A stretch of DNA of 41,470 bases from JBAZOJ01 sp041648755 (GTDB lineage Bacteria; Planctomycetota; B143-G9). The position numbers were made by a program, and so were the translations under genes. Below the pieces are notes generated by a model that was not told where the DNA came from, made no database searches, and saw only the letters and a program-made list of their open reading frames with translations. How positions within the stretch are numbered: the stretch's first letter is position 1; every line of letters begins with the position of its first letter. Positions 1 to 7,345 of this stretch are shown here, in pieces. The stretch lies in the NCBI GenBank assembly GCA_041648755.1, contig JBAZOJ010000006.1, positions 1 to 41,470 on the forward strand, written 5' to 3'.

Positions 1-30
1 ATTCCTCATTCTTCATTTCAGATAGCCCGG

Positions 31-36
31 TACAAT
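31..36 (+). promoter_or_regulatory. Candidate -10 box (TACAAT) of miaB
   Basis: TACAAT lies 7 bases before the first in-frame ATG at 44. No convincing -35 box is visible at the right distance, and the window edge limits the view. If used, transcription would start at about position 43-44, so the mRNA would be almost leaderless. Confidence 0.4.
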
Positions 37-43
37 TGCCCCT

Positions 44-1375
44 ATGACGTATCCCGGACCAGGCATGTCTGTCTGCGTTGTCCCCTTCGGCTGCCAGATG
101 AACCGCGCCGATGCCTCGGCGATTATGGAACTCCTCGCCGCCGAGGGCCATTCCATCGTCAGCGACGAGGACGGGGCCGATGCGGTCGTGTACGTAACCT
201 GCACTGTGCGTCAGCATGCCGAGGACCGCGCCATCTCACGGTTGGGCAGGCTCGCGCGGCGCAAGCGCGATGGCATCCGCCAGATCCTCGTTTTGGCAGG
301 CTGCGTCGCGGAAAAGGAAGCGGCGCACGCGTTCGAGACCATCCCCGGCCTCGATATTGTCTGCGGAACACGCTCATTCCAACTGCTGCCCAGTCTGCTC
401 GAGGAAGCATCGCAGGGCCAGACACACCTTGTGGCCGTAGGGCTCGACTCGCTTCCCGATGCTGTCAGCGGACTTCACTGGCGCACCTCGCATTTCCAGG
501 CATTTGTGACGATCATGCGCGGCTGCGATAACTTCTGCTCCTACTGCGTTGTGCCCCATGTGCGCGGCAGGGAGTGCAGCCGCCCCCCGGCCGAGATCCT
601 GGACGAAATCCGCGCGCTTGCCGCGCAGGGGGTGATCGAGGTCACGCTGCTGGGCCAGAACGTCAATTCCTACGGCAAAGGCCTGGGCGGGGATGCCTCG
701 CTCTCCAGCCTGCTTGCGTCTGCAAGCGAGATCCCCGGCATACGGCGGCTGAAATTCGTCACGAGCCACCCCAAGGACCTGACCGACCAGCTCATAGCCG
801 CGCTCGCTCTGCCCAAGGTCTGCCCGTACCTGCATCTGCCCGCGCAGAGCGGCTCAAGCGCTGTGCTTGCTTCGATGAACAGGCGCTACACGCGCGAGCA
901 TTACCTCGATCTGGTACGCAAAGTGCGTGAACGCGTCCCCAATATCGGGCTCGCGTCGGACTTCATCGTGGGATACCCCGGCGAGACTGACCCCGACTTC
1001 GCCGATACGGTCAGCATGGTGAAGGAAGTCCGCTTCCAGCAGGTGTTTGTGTTCAAGTACTCCCCGCGGCCCGGAACGGCTGCCGCGCGAATGCCCGACG
1101 ATGTGCCCCCGGAAGTGAAGGCTGCAAGGAACAACGAACTCCTTTCAATCCATATGAAGATCGCTGCCGAAGACAACCACAGGATGATCGGGCGAACACT
1201 GGAGGTCCTTGTCGAGGGGCCGTCCCCGCGTAACGCCGCCCGGCTCATTGGCCGTTCGCCCCAGGAACGTATTGTGATAGTTGACGGCGACGCGTCTCTT
1301 GCCGGGAGGATAATCCCGGTTCGGATAACGAATTCCACCGCGCTGGCGCTGTACGGAACACCGGAGGAACTATGA
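44..1375 (+). CDS. miaB: tRNA-2-methylthio-N6-dimethylallyladenosine synthase MiaB
   Basis: MiaB is a cytosolic radical-SAM methylthiotransferase that adds a methylthio group to i6A37 of tRNAs reading UNN codons. The sequence shows the N-terminal UPF0004 domain, opening with GCQMN, with auxiliary-cluster cysteines near C17, C53 and C87. The radical-SAM triad is RGCDNFCSYC (C161, C165, C168), and a C-terminal TRAM-like segment spans about residues 375-443. The length of 443 residues is normal for the family. The start may be ATG 44 or ATG 65 (giving MSVCVVPFGCQ, nearer to typical MiaB). Neither has a strong ribosome binding site, and a TACAAT box just upstream favours 44. The stop overlaps the next start by 4 bp, so translational coupling is likely. 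The close relatives MtaB and RimO are less likely because of the GCQMN motif. Confidence 0.93.
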   Translation: MTYPGPGMSVCVVPFGCQMNRADASAIMELLAAEGHSIVSDEDGADAVVYVTCTVRQHAEDRAISRLGRLARRKRDGIRQILVLAGCVAEKEAAHAFETIPGLDIVCGTRSFQLLPSLLEEASQGQTHLVAVGLDSLPDAVSGLHWRTSHFQAFVTIMRGCDNFCSYCVVPHVRGRECSRPPAEILDEIRALAAQGVIEVTLLGQNVNSYGKGLGGDASLSSLLASASEIPGIRRLKFVTSHPKDLTDQLIAALALPKVCPYLHLPAQSGSSAVLASMNRRYTREHYLDLVRKVRERVPNIGLASDFIVGYPGETDPDFADTVSMVKEVRFQQVFVFKYSPRPGTAAARMPDDVPPEVKAARNNELLSIHMKIAAEDNHRMIGRTLEVLVEGPSPRNAARLIGRSPQERIVIVDGDASLAGRIIPVRITNSTALALYGTPEEL

Positions 1376-2664
1376 CCGAAGCCCCTCACATCGCCCCGCT
1401 GGACATCCATTATTCCCTGCCGGTGCGTGGCGTAAGGCTGGCAATTTGCTCCGAGCCCCGGCACAGTGCCCAGTCTCTTCGCATGGTTTTCCGCGCGCCC
1501 AAGGGCACTCCCGCGGCGCATGTGCACCTTCTTGCGGCGATAATGGAACGCGGCACGAAGTCCTTCCCGACGATGCGCGATTTCACCACCGAATGTGACA
1601 GGCTCTACGGCGCCAACCTGGACTGGGATGCTTTCCGGGACGGCGACGGGATGTGCCTGGGGCTTACGGTGTATTTCGTCGCGCCCCGCGCGGTTTCCGA
1701 CCGCAAGTACGAGGGCGAAGTGTGGCATCTCCTGCGCGAGAGCCTGCTGGAACCGGCATTCCTTGACCCGGCATTCGATGCGAAGCTGTTCGATGTCGAA
1801 AAGACAAACTACGGTTACTTCCTGAAACACTTGCAGACCGACCCATCGGCCAGTGCGATGTTGAGCGCCTTCAAAGCCCTGCTGAAGGGAGACCCTCTGG
1901 CCGTGCCATTCTCCGGTACTCCTGAACAGTTGGAGGGGCTGACGCTCAATAAGCTGCGTCGGCTGTATGGCCGCATAGTCTGCAAGGGCAGGGCTCTGGC
2001 AGTATCCGATGGCCCGGTCGAGGTTGCCTGCATGGAAAGCAGGCTGTCCGGGTTTTTGGGTAATGGCGCCCGAAGCGGGCGGCGCATTGTCGCGCCATTC
2101 ACCCCGCCCGGGACCGCGCGCAGGGTCCGCGAAGAGGGCAGGGGCGAAGGCGATCAGATCGCGGTCTTCTTTGCGCTGGAACGCGGGTTCAAATGCACCC
2201 GTGCGGAACTGAACGCAGCAGTGGGTGTTATGTCTTCGGGCTCGCAGTCGCGGCTGTATATGAAGCTCCGGGAGGGGAGCGGGCTTGCCTACGGCAACGG
2301 CGAATTCGTGTCTCCCGACAAGCGGCTGTTCGCGATACTGTCCTCCGTGCTTCCCGGTCGCGGGTCGGACGCGGTCAACCTGATAAAGCGCGAATTCCGC
2401 ACCGCCGCGCGCGATCTGCGTGAAGAGGAGCTTGCCGCATTGAAGCGGGAAGTCCGGGCTGCCATGCTGAAGGACCTGGACTCCCCGAGCCGCATCTCCC
2501 GCCTGCTGCTGATTACCTCCCTGCGCGGGAAGAAGTTCAATCCCGCAAGCAGCCTCGCGCGATCCGAATCCGTTAAGTGTGACAGGGTCAAGGCTGTTAT
2601 CGCCGCGCTGCGGCCGTTCGGGGATTACGTCGCGCGCGGATCCGAGAGAACCACGCAGGAGTGA
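1372..2664 (+). CDS. M16-family peptidase homologue lacking HxxEH (YfmF-like)
   Basis: The 430-residue protein has the two-domain layout of M16 (insulinase-type) peptidases. The zinc-binding HxxEH motif is absent: the equivalent stretch near residues 50-65 reads HVHLLAAIMERGTKSF. The neighbouring LYGANLDW motif (about 78-85) and the C-terminal SRLYMKLREGSGLAYG segment resemble the YfmF-type inactive partner of M16 pairs. Such proteins normally act with an active HxxEH-bearing partner, but no partner gene follows here. It starts with ATG at 1372 inside the miaB stop, and its own stop overlaps the GTG start of the next gene, so the three genes look translationally coupled. Family membership is fairly sure; loss of catalysis is inferred from the missing motif. 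Confidence 0.8.
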   Translation: MTEAPHIAPLDIHYSLPVRGVRLAICSEPRHSAQSLRMVFRAPKGTPAAHVHLLAAIMERGTKSFPTMRDFTTECDRLYGANLDWDAFRDGDGMCLGLTVYFVAPRAVSDRKYEGEVWHLLRESLLEPAFLDPAFDAKLFDVEKTNYGYFLKHLQTDPSASAMLSAFKALLKGDPLAVPFSGTPEQLEGLTLNKLRRLYGRIVCKGRALAVSDGPVEVACMESRLSGFLGNGARSGRRIVAPFTPPGTARRVREEGRGEGDQIAVFFALERGFKCTRAELNAAVGVMSSGSQSRLYMKLREGSGLAYGNGEFVSPDKRLFAILSSVLPGRGSDAVNLIKREFRTAARDLREEELAALKREVRAAMLKDLDSPSRISRLLLITSLRGKKFNPASSLARSESVKCDRVKAVIAALRPFGDYVARGSERTTQE

Positions 2665-3989
2665 GTTTGCGTTTTTCGCCCGTTTCCTATCTCCGGGGGC
2701 TCTTCAGAAGCCATGAACATGGTGACCTGGCGGTCCTTGCGGAGCATACCTTCAGAATGCAGGTCGTCTGCGCCGCACTCGAAGGCGCGGCCGTGGGCAT
2801 CATCGCATATGCTGCCTATGTCCTGAAGCGCGACCTGAACGCATCGGACATGGTGGTCGCCCTGGTCGGGCTTTCGGTGTCGTTCGGGCAACTGTTCTCC
2901 TATCCTGTGGGCTACTTCTTCGAGGGCCGGGACAAACGTCCGTTGTTCCGCGCCGCCGTTGTGCTTGTGCTGCTGGCCGCGGTTGGCTTTGCAGTGTTCG
3001 AGCCCGGCAGCATATTCCTGCTGTGGCTGATGCTTGCATTCCTTGCAGCCGCTATCGTAACTCCCGCCCGGACATCGCTTTACCAGAGCAACTACGTTCC
3101 CCGCGAGAGGTCGAGGTTCCTTGCCTCGGTGGGGGTGTTCGCGGCGCTGCTGAATATCGCCGCGACCTTCGTCGGGGGCTTGTTCCTCAACCACAATCCC
3201 TCCCTTGTCCGGGTGCTGTTCCCGTTCGCCCTCGTTCTCTGGGCCGCCTCGTTCTATATCTACAGCAAGATCCCTGCCCGGCCCCTTCGATACGGACAGG
3301 TCAGAACCTTCACCATCCGCACGTGCATGTCGCCGTTCACTTTCCTTGTGCGACAACTGCGGCGCGACAAGTATTTCCTTACCTTCGAAGTGGCATTCTT
3401 CCTGTATGGTCTTGGTTTTATGACCAGCAACGCGGTATTGCCAATGCTCTACGCCGAGCAATTCAATGCATCAAATATGCAGTTCGGAATCACCAACACC
3501 ATTCTGAATATGGCGATGGTCTTCGGGCCGCTGTTCGGGGCGGTTGCTGACAGGAGCACGCCCACCCGGGTCGCGGCTGTTTCCTTTCTTTGCCTTTCCC
3601 TGTACCCCCTGATGTACCTGGCATCGCCGAGCATCGGCTACGGCTACATGGCTCACATCTGGTATTCATTCTCGATGATCGGGGTAATGATCACATGGAG
3701 CATCGGGCCGATATTCTTCAGCGGGGGCCGGGACGCTTCCCTGTACACCGGGATGCACGCCACGCTGACAGGGGTCAGGGCAATGATAGCTTATCCTTTT
3801 GCGGGATGGCTGAAAGAGGCCACGCACTCGGTCAATCTGGTTTTCTGCGTTTCATCGCTGCTGTTCCTCGCGGGGTTCCTCGTGATGCGTTCCCTGCATG
3901 TGCGTGCGGTGAAAGTGGGGCATTTCGTCAGCACTCCTTCCGGCAGACTCGAAGTGATTGCCGAAGAAGCGGAAACGCCGACAAAATAG
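2661..3989 (+). CDS. Major facilitator superfamily (MFS) transporter
   Basis: This is an inner-membrane protein of 442 residues with about twelve hydrophobic helices, in two halves separated by a basic central loop around residues 205-240. That is the usual MFS plan. The first helix starts near residue 34 after a hydrophilic leader, and the last ends near residue 420. The substrate cannot be told from the sequence. The GTG start at 2661 overlaps the stop of the preceding M16 gene by 4 bp, which supports this start and operon membership with miaB. The link to tRNA modification is positional only. Confidence 0.82.
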   Translation: MSLRFSPVSYLRGLFRSHEHGDLAVLAEHTFRMQVVCAALEGAAVGIIAYAAYVLKRDLNASDMVVALVGLSVSFGQLFSYPVGYFFEGRDKRPLFRAAVVLVLLAAVGFAVFEPGSIFLLWLMLAFLAAAIVTPARTSLYQSNYVPRERSRFLASVGVFAALLNIAATFVGGLFLNHNPSLVRVLFPFALVLWAASFYIYSKIPARPLRYGQVRTFTIRTCMSPFTFLVRQLRRDKYFLTFEVAFFLYGLGFMTSNAVLPMLYAEQFNASNMQFGITNTILNMAMVFGPLFGAVADRSTPTRVAAVSFLCLSLYPLMYLASPSIGYGYMAHIWYSFSMIGVMITWSIGPIFFSGGRDASLYTGMHATLTGVRAMIAYPFAGWLKEATHSVNLVFCVSSLLFLAGFLVMRSLHVRAVKVGHFVSTPSGRLEVIAEEAETPTK

Positions 3990-4057
3990 AGATTTCCGAT
4001 TATGCCAATCCGCCTCAACCGGGCCGATTTGAGGGAGAATGCGCCTCGGCCTATGCT

Positions 4058-4088
4058 TTGACCGGTTTCTAAATGATGGTAGTATGAT
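4058..4088 (+). promoter_or_regulatory. Candidate sigma-70-type promoter of the STAS gene
   Basis: TTGACC (4058-4063) is followed by TAGTAT (4080-4085, spacer 16) or TATGAT (4083-4088, spacer 19). With the second -10 box, transcription would begin at about the ATG at 4095. No ribosome binding site precedes that ATG, which fits a leaderless or nearly leaderless mRNA. Confidence 0.5.
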
Positions 4089-4094
4089 GTGAGT

Positions 4095-4730
4095 ATGCCG
4101 CAGGAAGACAGAACATCCAAGCATTCCCGCAAGAGCGGTTCGTCCAGCCACCGAAGCGGGAGAATGTCGCTGCCCGAGTATCGCAGGGTCAGCGATGACT
4201 TCTACGGCGGTTACATGGAAACCGCCCGGAAGGATACTACGCTCTACGTGCGAGTCCTCGGGCTCGGCTCGCTGTCCAGCGGCGCTCCGCTTCGCAATCT
4301 CATAAAGGACTGCCTTGCAGACGGTTGCGACGAGTTCATCTTTGACCTCTCCTCCTGCCAGGGGATGGACAGCACCTTCATGGGGATCCTGGCCGGCCTG
4401 TCCCTTGACCTCCACGAGGGCGATGGCGGAATGGTCATGCTGTTGGGCATGTCCGACTACAACCGTCACCTGCTGGTTCAGCTTGGGGTGCTGGAGCTTC
4501 TCGACGAGGGCGATGCCGAACTGCCGTCCGACCTCGAATGGGTCCGGCTCGACCCTTCGGCCGCGAGCGCCCTTGACAGGGCAAAATCCGCTTACGAGGC
4601 GCACAATCGCCTGATTCACATCAAGCCTGAGAACAGGCAGCGCTTTGCCGACTTCCTCGTCCGGCTCGGGCACGACCTTTTCCCCTTCCTCAGGGGAGAC
4701 GAGCACAAAAAGAAGCCCGAAGAAGAATAG
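4095..4730 (+). CDS. STAS-domain protein (anti-sigma-antagonist-like)
   Basis: The protein has 211 residues. Residues ~48-137 look like a STAS domain: a beta strand (TLYVRVLG), then FDLSSCQGMDSTFMG with S93 at the place of the serine phosphorylated in SpoIIAA-type anti-sigma antagonists, then a strand (MVMLLG) and a helix ending VLELLD. The first 45 residues are Ser/Arg-rich and look disordered; the last ~60 are helical and charged. STAS proteins act in the cytosol as phospho-switches in partner-switching regulation. No kinase or phosphatase partner is nearby, so the target is unknown. An in-frame GTG sits two codons upstream (4089), but ATG 4095 is preferred because of the adjacent promoter-like boxes. 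Confidence 0.65.
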   Translation: MPQEDRTSKHSRKSGSSSHRSGRMSLPEYRRVSDDFYGGYMETARKDTTLYVRVLGLGSLSSGAPLRNLIKDCLADGCDEFIFDLSSCQGMDSTFMGILAGLSLDLHEGDGGMVMLLGMSDYNRHLLVQLGVLELLDEGDAELPSDLEWVRLDPSAASALDRAKSAYEAHNRLIHIKPENRQRFADFLVRLGHDLFPFLRGDEHKKKPEEE

Positions 4731-4740
4731 CGCCGTCCGG

Positions 4741-4768
4741 TTGACTATTGGCCTTCCCGTATTATCAT
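4741..4768 (+). promoter_or_regulatory. Candidate sigma-70-type promoter of gmhB
   Basis: TTGACT (4741-4746), a 16-base spacer and TATCAT (4763-4768) precede the gmhB ATG at 4783. The expected start of transcription is near 4775, leaving a leader of under ten bases. It lies just after the STAS gene stop and would separate the heptose genes from it. Confidence 0.55.
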
Positions 4769-4782
4769 TAGCCCCACACGAG

Positions 4783-5337
4783 ATGAACCCGAACAAACGA
4801 GCAGTATTCCTCGACCGTGATGGCGTCATTATCCGCGATGTCGGCTATATCCGGCGTTTCGAGGACATCGAACTGCTTGTGGATGTCGCGCAGGCGCTGT
4901 CCATGCTCCGCGCCGCCGGGTTTTTGAGGATAATCGTCACCAACCAGAGCGCCGTCGCCCGCGGGATGATCACTCTCGACCGCATGTTCGAAATCGAGGC
5001 CGAGGTCGAGCGCAGGCTCTTTGAGTTGGGCGGGAGCGTTGACGCGGCCTACCTTTGCCCGCACCATCCCACCGAGGGCGAGGCGCCCTATCGCTACGCT
5101 TGCGGCAGCCGCAAGCCCGAGCCCGGTATGCTGATCCGCGCCGCGCTTGAATGGGGGATCGACCCCAGACGATCCTATATGATCGGGGATTCGCCACGCG
5201 ACACCGAAGCCGCAGCCCGCGCTGGCGTGACTCCGCTAAGAGTAGGCGGCCCCGTGAGCGGACCAGCCAACGGCATCCCGCACTTTGACAACCTGATGGA
5301 GGCCGCCCGCCACATCATCTCACATACGGAGAACTGA
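4783..5337 (+). CDS. gmhB: D-glycero-D-manno-heptose 1,7-bisphosphate 7-phosphatase (GmhB)
   Basis: This cytosolic HAD-superfamily phosphatase removes the C7 phosphate from heptose bisphosphate in the ADP-heptose route to LPS core. The 184-residue protein has FLDRDGVI with D11 and D13 (nucleophile and acid/base), VTNQS (53-57), the Lys of RKPEPG and GDSPRD (D136, D140). The zinc-site loop has CPHHP (C92, H94), but the family's later CxC reads CGS (C107, S109), so one expected zinc ligand is missing. ATG 4783 is chosen because the fold begins at once after it; the open frame continues upstream into the STAS gene without homology. hldE, the next enzymes of the pathway, follows 2 bp after the stop. 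Confidence 0.9.
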   Translation: MNPNKRAVFLDRDGVIIRDVGYIRRFEDIELLVDVAQALSMLRAAGFLRIIVTNQSAVARGMITLDRMFEIEAEVERRLFELGGSVDAAYLCPHHPTEGEAPYRYACGSRKPEPGMLIRAALEWGIDPRRSYMIGDSPRDTEAAARAGVTPLRVGGPVSGPANGIPHFDNLMEAARHIISHTEN

Positions 5338-5339
5338 CA

Positions 5340-6824
5340 ATGACATACGATGCACAACTCAGGCAGACTGCCGCCGCACTGGGGACCCCAAGGGTGCTGG
5401 TGGTCGGCGACCTTATGCTGGATCGCTATTCGTGGTGCGATGTGGAACGCATTTCGCCCGAGGCCCCTATCCCGGTGCTTGAGATCAAGCGCGAGGAAAG
5501 CTATCCCGGCGGGGCGTCGAACGTTGCCGTCAAGTGCGTGGAGCTTGGCTGCCCCACCGATATCGCGGGGGTCGTCGGCCCCGACGCGGACGGCGATGAG
5601 CTTGTTCGGAGGCTCGCAGCCGCCGGAGTCGGCACGTCCGCCATTGTCCGCGCCAACGGTCGCCCCACCACATCCAAGCATCGCTTCGTCGCCCGGACGC
5701 AGCAGGTTATCCGCGCCGACCGCGAGTTCCGTTCTCCCATCGACGCCGAAACCGAGGCCAAGCTGCTTGCCGACGTGTTGCTTGCGCTTGCCGATGCCGA
5801 CGCGCTTGTGATAAGCGATTATTCCAAGGGCACGCTGCCCCCAAGCCTGCTGGCAGCCATCATCGCTGCAGCGAACGAGAAGGGCATCCCGATTGTGGTT
5901 GACCCCAAGGGCAGGGACTTCACCCGGTACGCAGGCACCAGCATCCTCACGCCCAACACCAAGGAGGCCTGTGTCGCCGTGGGGCTCGATGGCCCCGATG
6001 AGGAGACCTTCCTGTACGAGCTTGCCAAGCGCACCCTTGCGGTTACGCATAGCCCCTGGTTAGTGATCACCCGCGCATCCAAGGGGATGATAGTCTATTC
6101 CGCGGCTGGCGAGGCACGGTCCTACCCGGCAAGAAGGCGTGAAGTATTCGACGTCACCGGCGCTGGCGACGCTGTCACGGCCACGTTCGCAATCTCGATG
6201 GGTTCCGGGCTTACGCCCTTCGATGCCGCGCAACTGGCCACGGTCGCCGCCGGGATAATAGTATCGCAGATCGGGGTGGGCCACGTAACGCGGGCCGACC
6301 TTATGTCGGCCGTGTACGGCGGCATCGTATCGTCTGCCGAAAAGGTCGTCGCGCGGGAGAGGCTCGCGCGAGACCTTGCCAACGTCAGGGCGTCCGGGAA
6401 GAAGGTAGTCTTCACCAACGGGTGCTTCGATATCATCCATTACGGCCATGTTAAGTTGCTCGAACGCGCCCGCGAGTTCGGCGAGGCGCTTGTCGTGGGC
6501 CTTAACAGCGACGCGTCCGTGCGCAGGCTTAAGGGCGCAGACCGGCCCATTGTCGGCGAGAAGGAGCGCGCGGCAGTTCTTGCCGCGATTGCCGCGGTGG
6601 ATTTTGTCTGCGTGTTCGATGAGGACACGCCCCTGCAACTCATCGAGGCAATACGTCCGGATGTCCTTGTCAAGGGCGGCGACTACCGGGTCGAGACCGT
6701 CGTCGGTGCGCCGGAGGTCAAGAGCTGGGGCGGCAGTGTCGAGATTGTGCCCCTTATCGAGGGCTTCTCCACCACGGGGATAGTGGGCCGGGTCAAGTCC
6801 GCCGACGCGAAGGCTGGGGAGTAG
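5340..6824 (+). CDS. hldE: Bifunctional heptose 7-phosphate kinase / heptose 1-phosphate adenylyltransferase (HldE)
   Basis: HldE catalyses two cytosolic steps on either side of GmhB: phosphorylation of heptose 7-phosphate at C1 and adenylylation to ADP-heptose, the LPS core precursor. Residues ~1-330 are a PfkB/ribokinase-type kinase with GDLMLDRY, PGGASNVA and the anion-hole/base motif GAGDAVTATF near residue 272. Residues ~355-494 are a nucleotidyltransferase with FTNGCFDIIHYGH (HxGH) near 358-370 and LVKGGDY. The 494 residues match the usual two-domain enzyme, so neither half is lost. ATG 5340 lies 2 bp after the gmhB stop, indicating one operon. Confidence 0.95.
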   Translation: MTYDAQLRQTAAALGTPRVLVVGDLMLDRYSWCDVERISPEAPIPVLEIKREESYPGGASNVAVKCVELGCPTDIAGVVGPDADGDELVRRLAAAGVGTSAIVRANGRPTTSKHRFVARTQQVIRADREFRSPIDAETEAKLLADVLLALADADALVISDYSKGTLPPSLLAAIIAAANEKGIPIVVDPKGRDFTRYAGTSILTPNTKEACVAVGLDGPDEETFLYELAKRTLAVTHSPWLVITRASKGMIVYSAAGEARSYPARRREVFDVTGAGDAVTATFAISMGSGLTPFDAAQLATVAAGIIVSQIGVGHVTRADLMSAVYGGIVSSAEKVVARERLARDLANVRASGKKVVFTNGCFDIIHYGHVKLLERAREFGEALVVGLNSDASVRRLKGADRPIVGEKERAAVLAAIAAVDFVCVFDEDTPLQLIEAIRPDVLVKGGDYRVETVVGAPEVKSWGGSVEIVPLIEGFSTTGIVGRVKSADAKAGE

Positions 6825-6828
6825 GCCT

Positions 6829-7260
6829 ATGGCTGGTGCGGAATCCACCGGGTTCAGGTATCTCTTCAACGTCTGGTATCGCTTGGTTGGCGTGATCACC
6901 TCGCTGATGCTGATACTGTCATCTGTGTCGTACGGCGGTGGCGTGGTATCGGTAATCCATCCGATCGCGCTGTTCCTTGGCGCGGTATTCGGAGCGATTA
7001 CGCTTGCCTTGTTCACGATCCCCTACCTGCGTATCGTTGACGGCGGGCTGTGGATATACATCGTTTTGTCCAACAGGGAGATACGGCTGAAGAACATCAG
7101 CAAGTTCGTCCTGGACGAGGGCGACCGGGTGACCATTCATCTCGCTGACGGGGCTACGGCCCGGATAATGCTGTTCCATGTAAGCAAGTCCGAACGGGCA
7201 GAACTCCTGCGGGTGCTTGGTAACATAGCCACGCTGGAGAGGCCGACAAGAAGAAGCTGA
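6829..7260 (+). CDS. Small membrane protein of unknown function
   Basis: The 143-residue protein starts at an ATG 4 bp after the hldE stop with GGGGAG just upstream, so it is probably cotranscribed with hldE. Two hydrophobic helices (about residues 17-38 and 42-66) are followed by a short soluble part with alternating strands (WIYIVLSNREIRLKNISKFVL, split here only as a description of residues ~76-96) and a helical basic end. The soluble part could be a small PH-like beta domain, but I do not recognise a family. Context would fit an envelope role; this is inference. Confidence 0.65.
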   Translation: MAGAESTGFRYLFNVWYRLVGVITSLMLILSSVSYGGGVVSVIHPIALFLGAVFGAITLALFTIPYLRIVDGGLWIYIVLSNREIRLKNISKFVLDEGDRVTIHLADGATARIMLFHVSKSERAELLRVLGNIATLERPTRRS

Positions 7261-7296
7261 GTTGTCGGAGTTCGTTTCGTGCAACTGGCGAAACAA

Positions 7297-7325
7297 TTGC
7301 GGAAGTCCCGTCGCAGTGGTATGAT
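7297..7325 (+). promoter_or_regulatory. Candidate promoter of the duplicated exported protein
   Basis: TTGCGG (7297-7302), a 17-base spacer and TATGAT (7320-7325) are followed by a strong GGGGGAGGG ribosome binding site (7334-7342). The expected transcript start is near 7332, so the leader would be very short and consist mostly of the ribosome binding site. Confidence 0.55.
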
Positions 7326-7345
7326 ATTTCAAAGGGGGAGGGAAT

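Noticed and set aside
901..1830. 309-codon open frame on the minus strand
   Set aside because: It is antisense to miaB and the M16 gene, both well supported.
3852..4829. 325-codon open frame on the minus strand
   Set aside because: It lies opposite the end of the transporter gene, the STAS gene and the start of gmhB, and has no recognisable domain; it is a shadow of GC-rich coding DNA.
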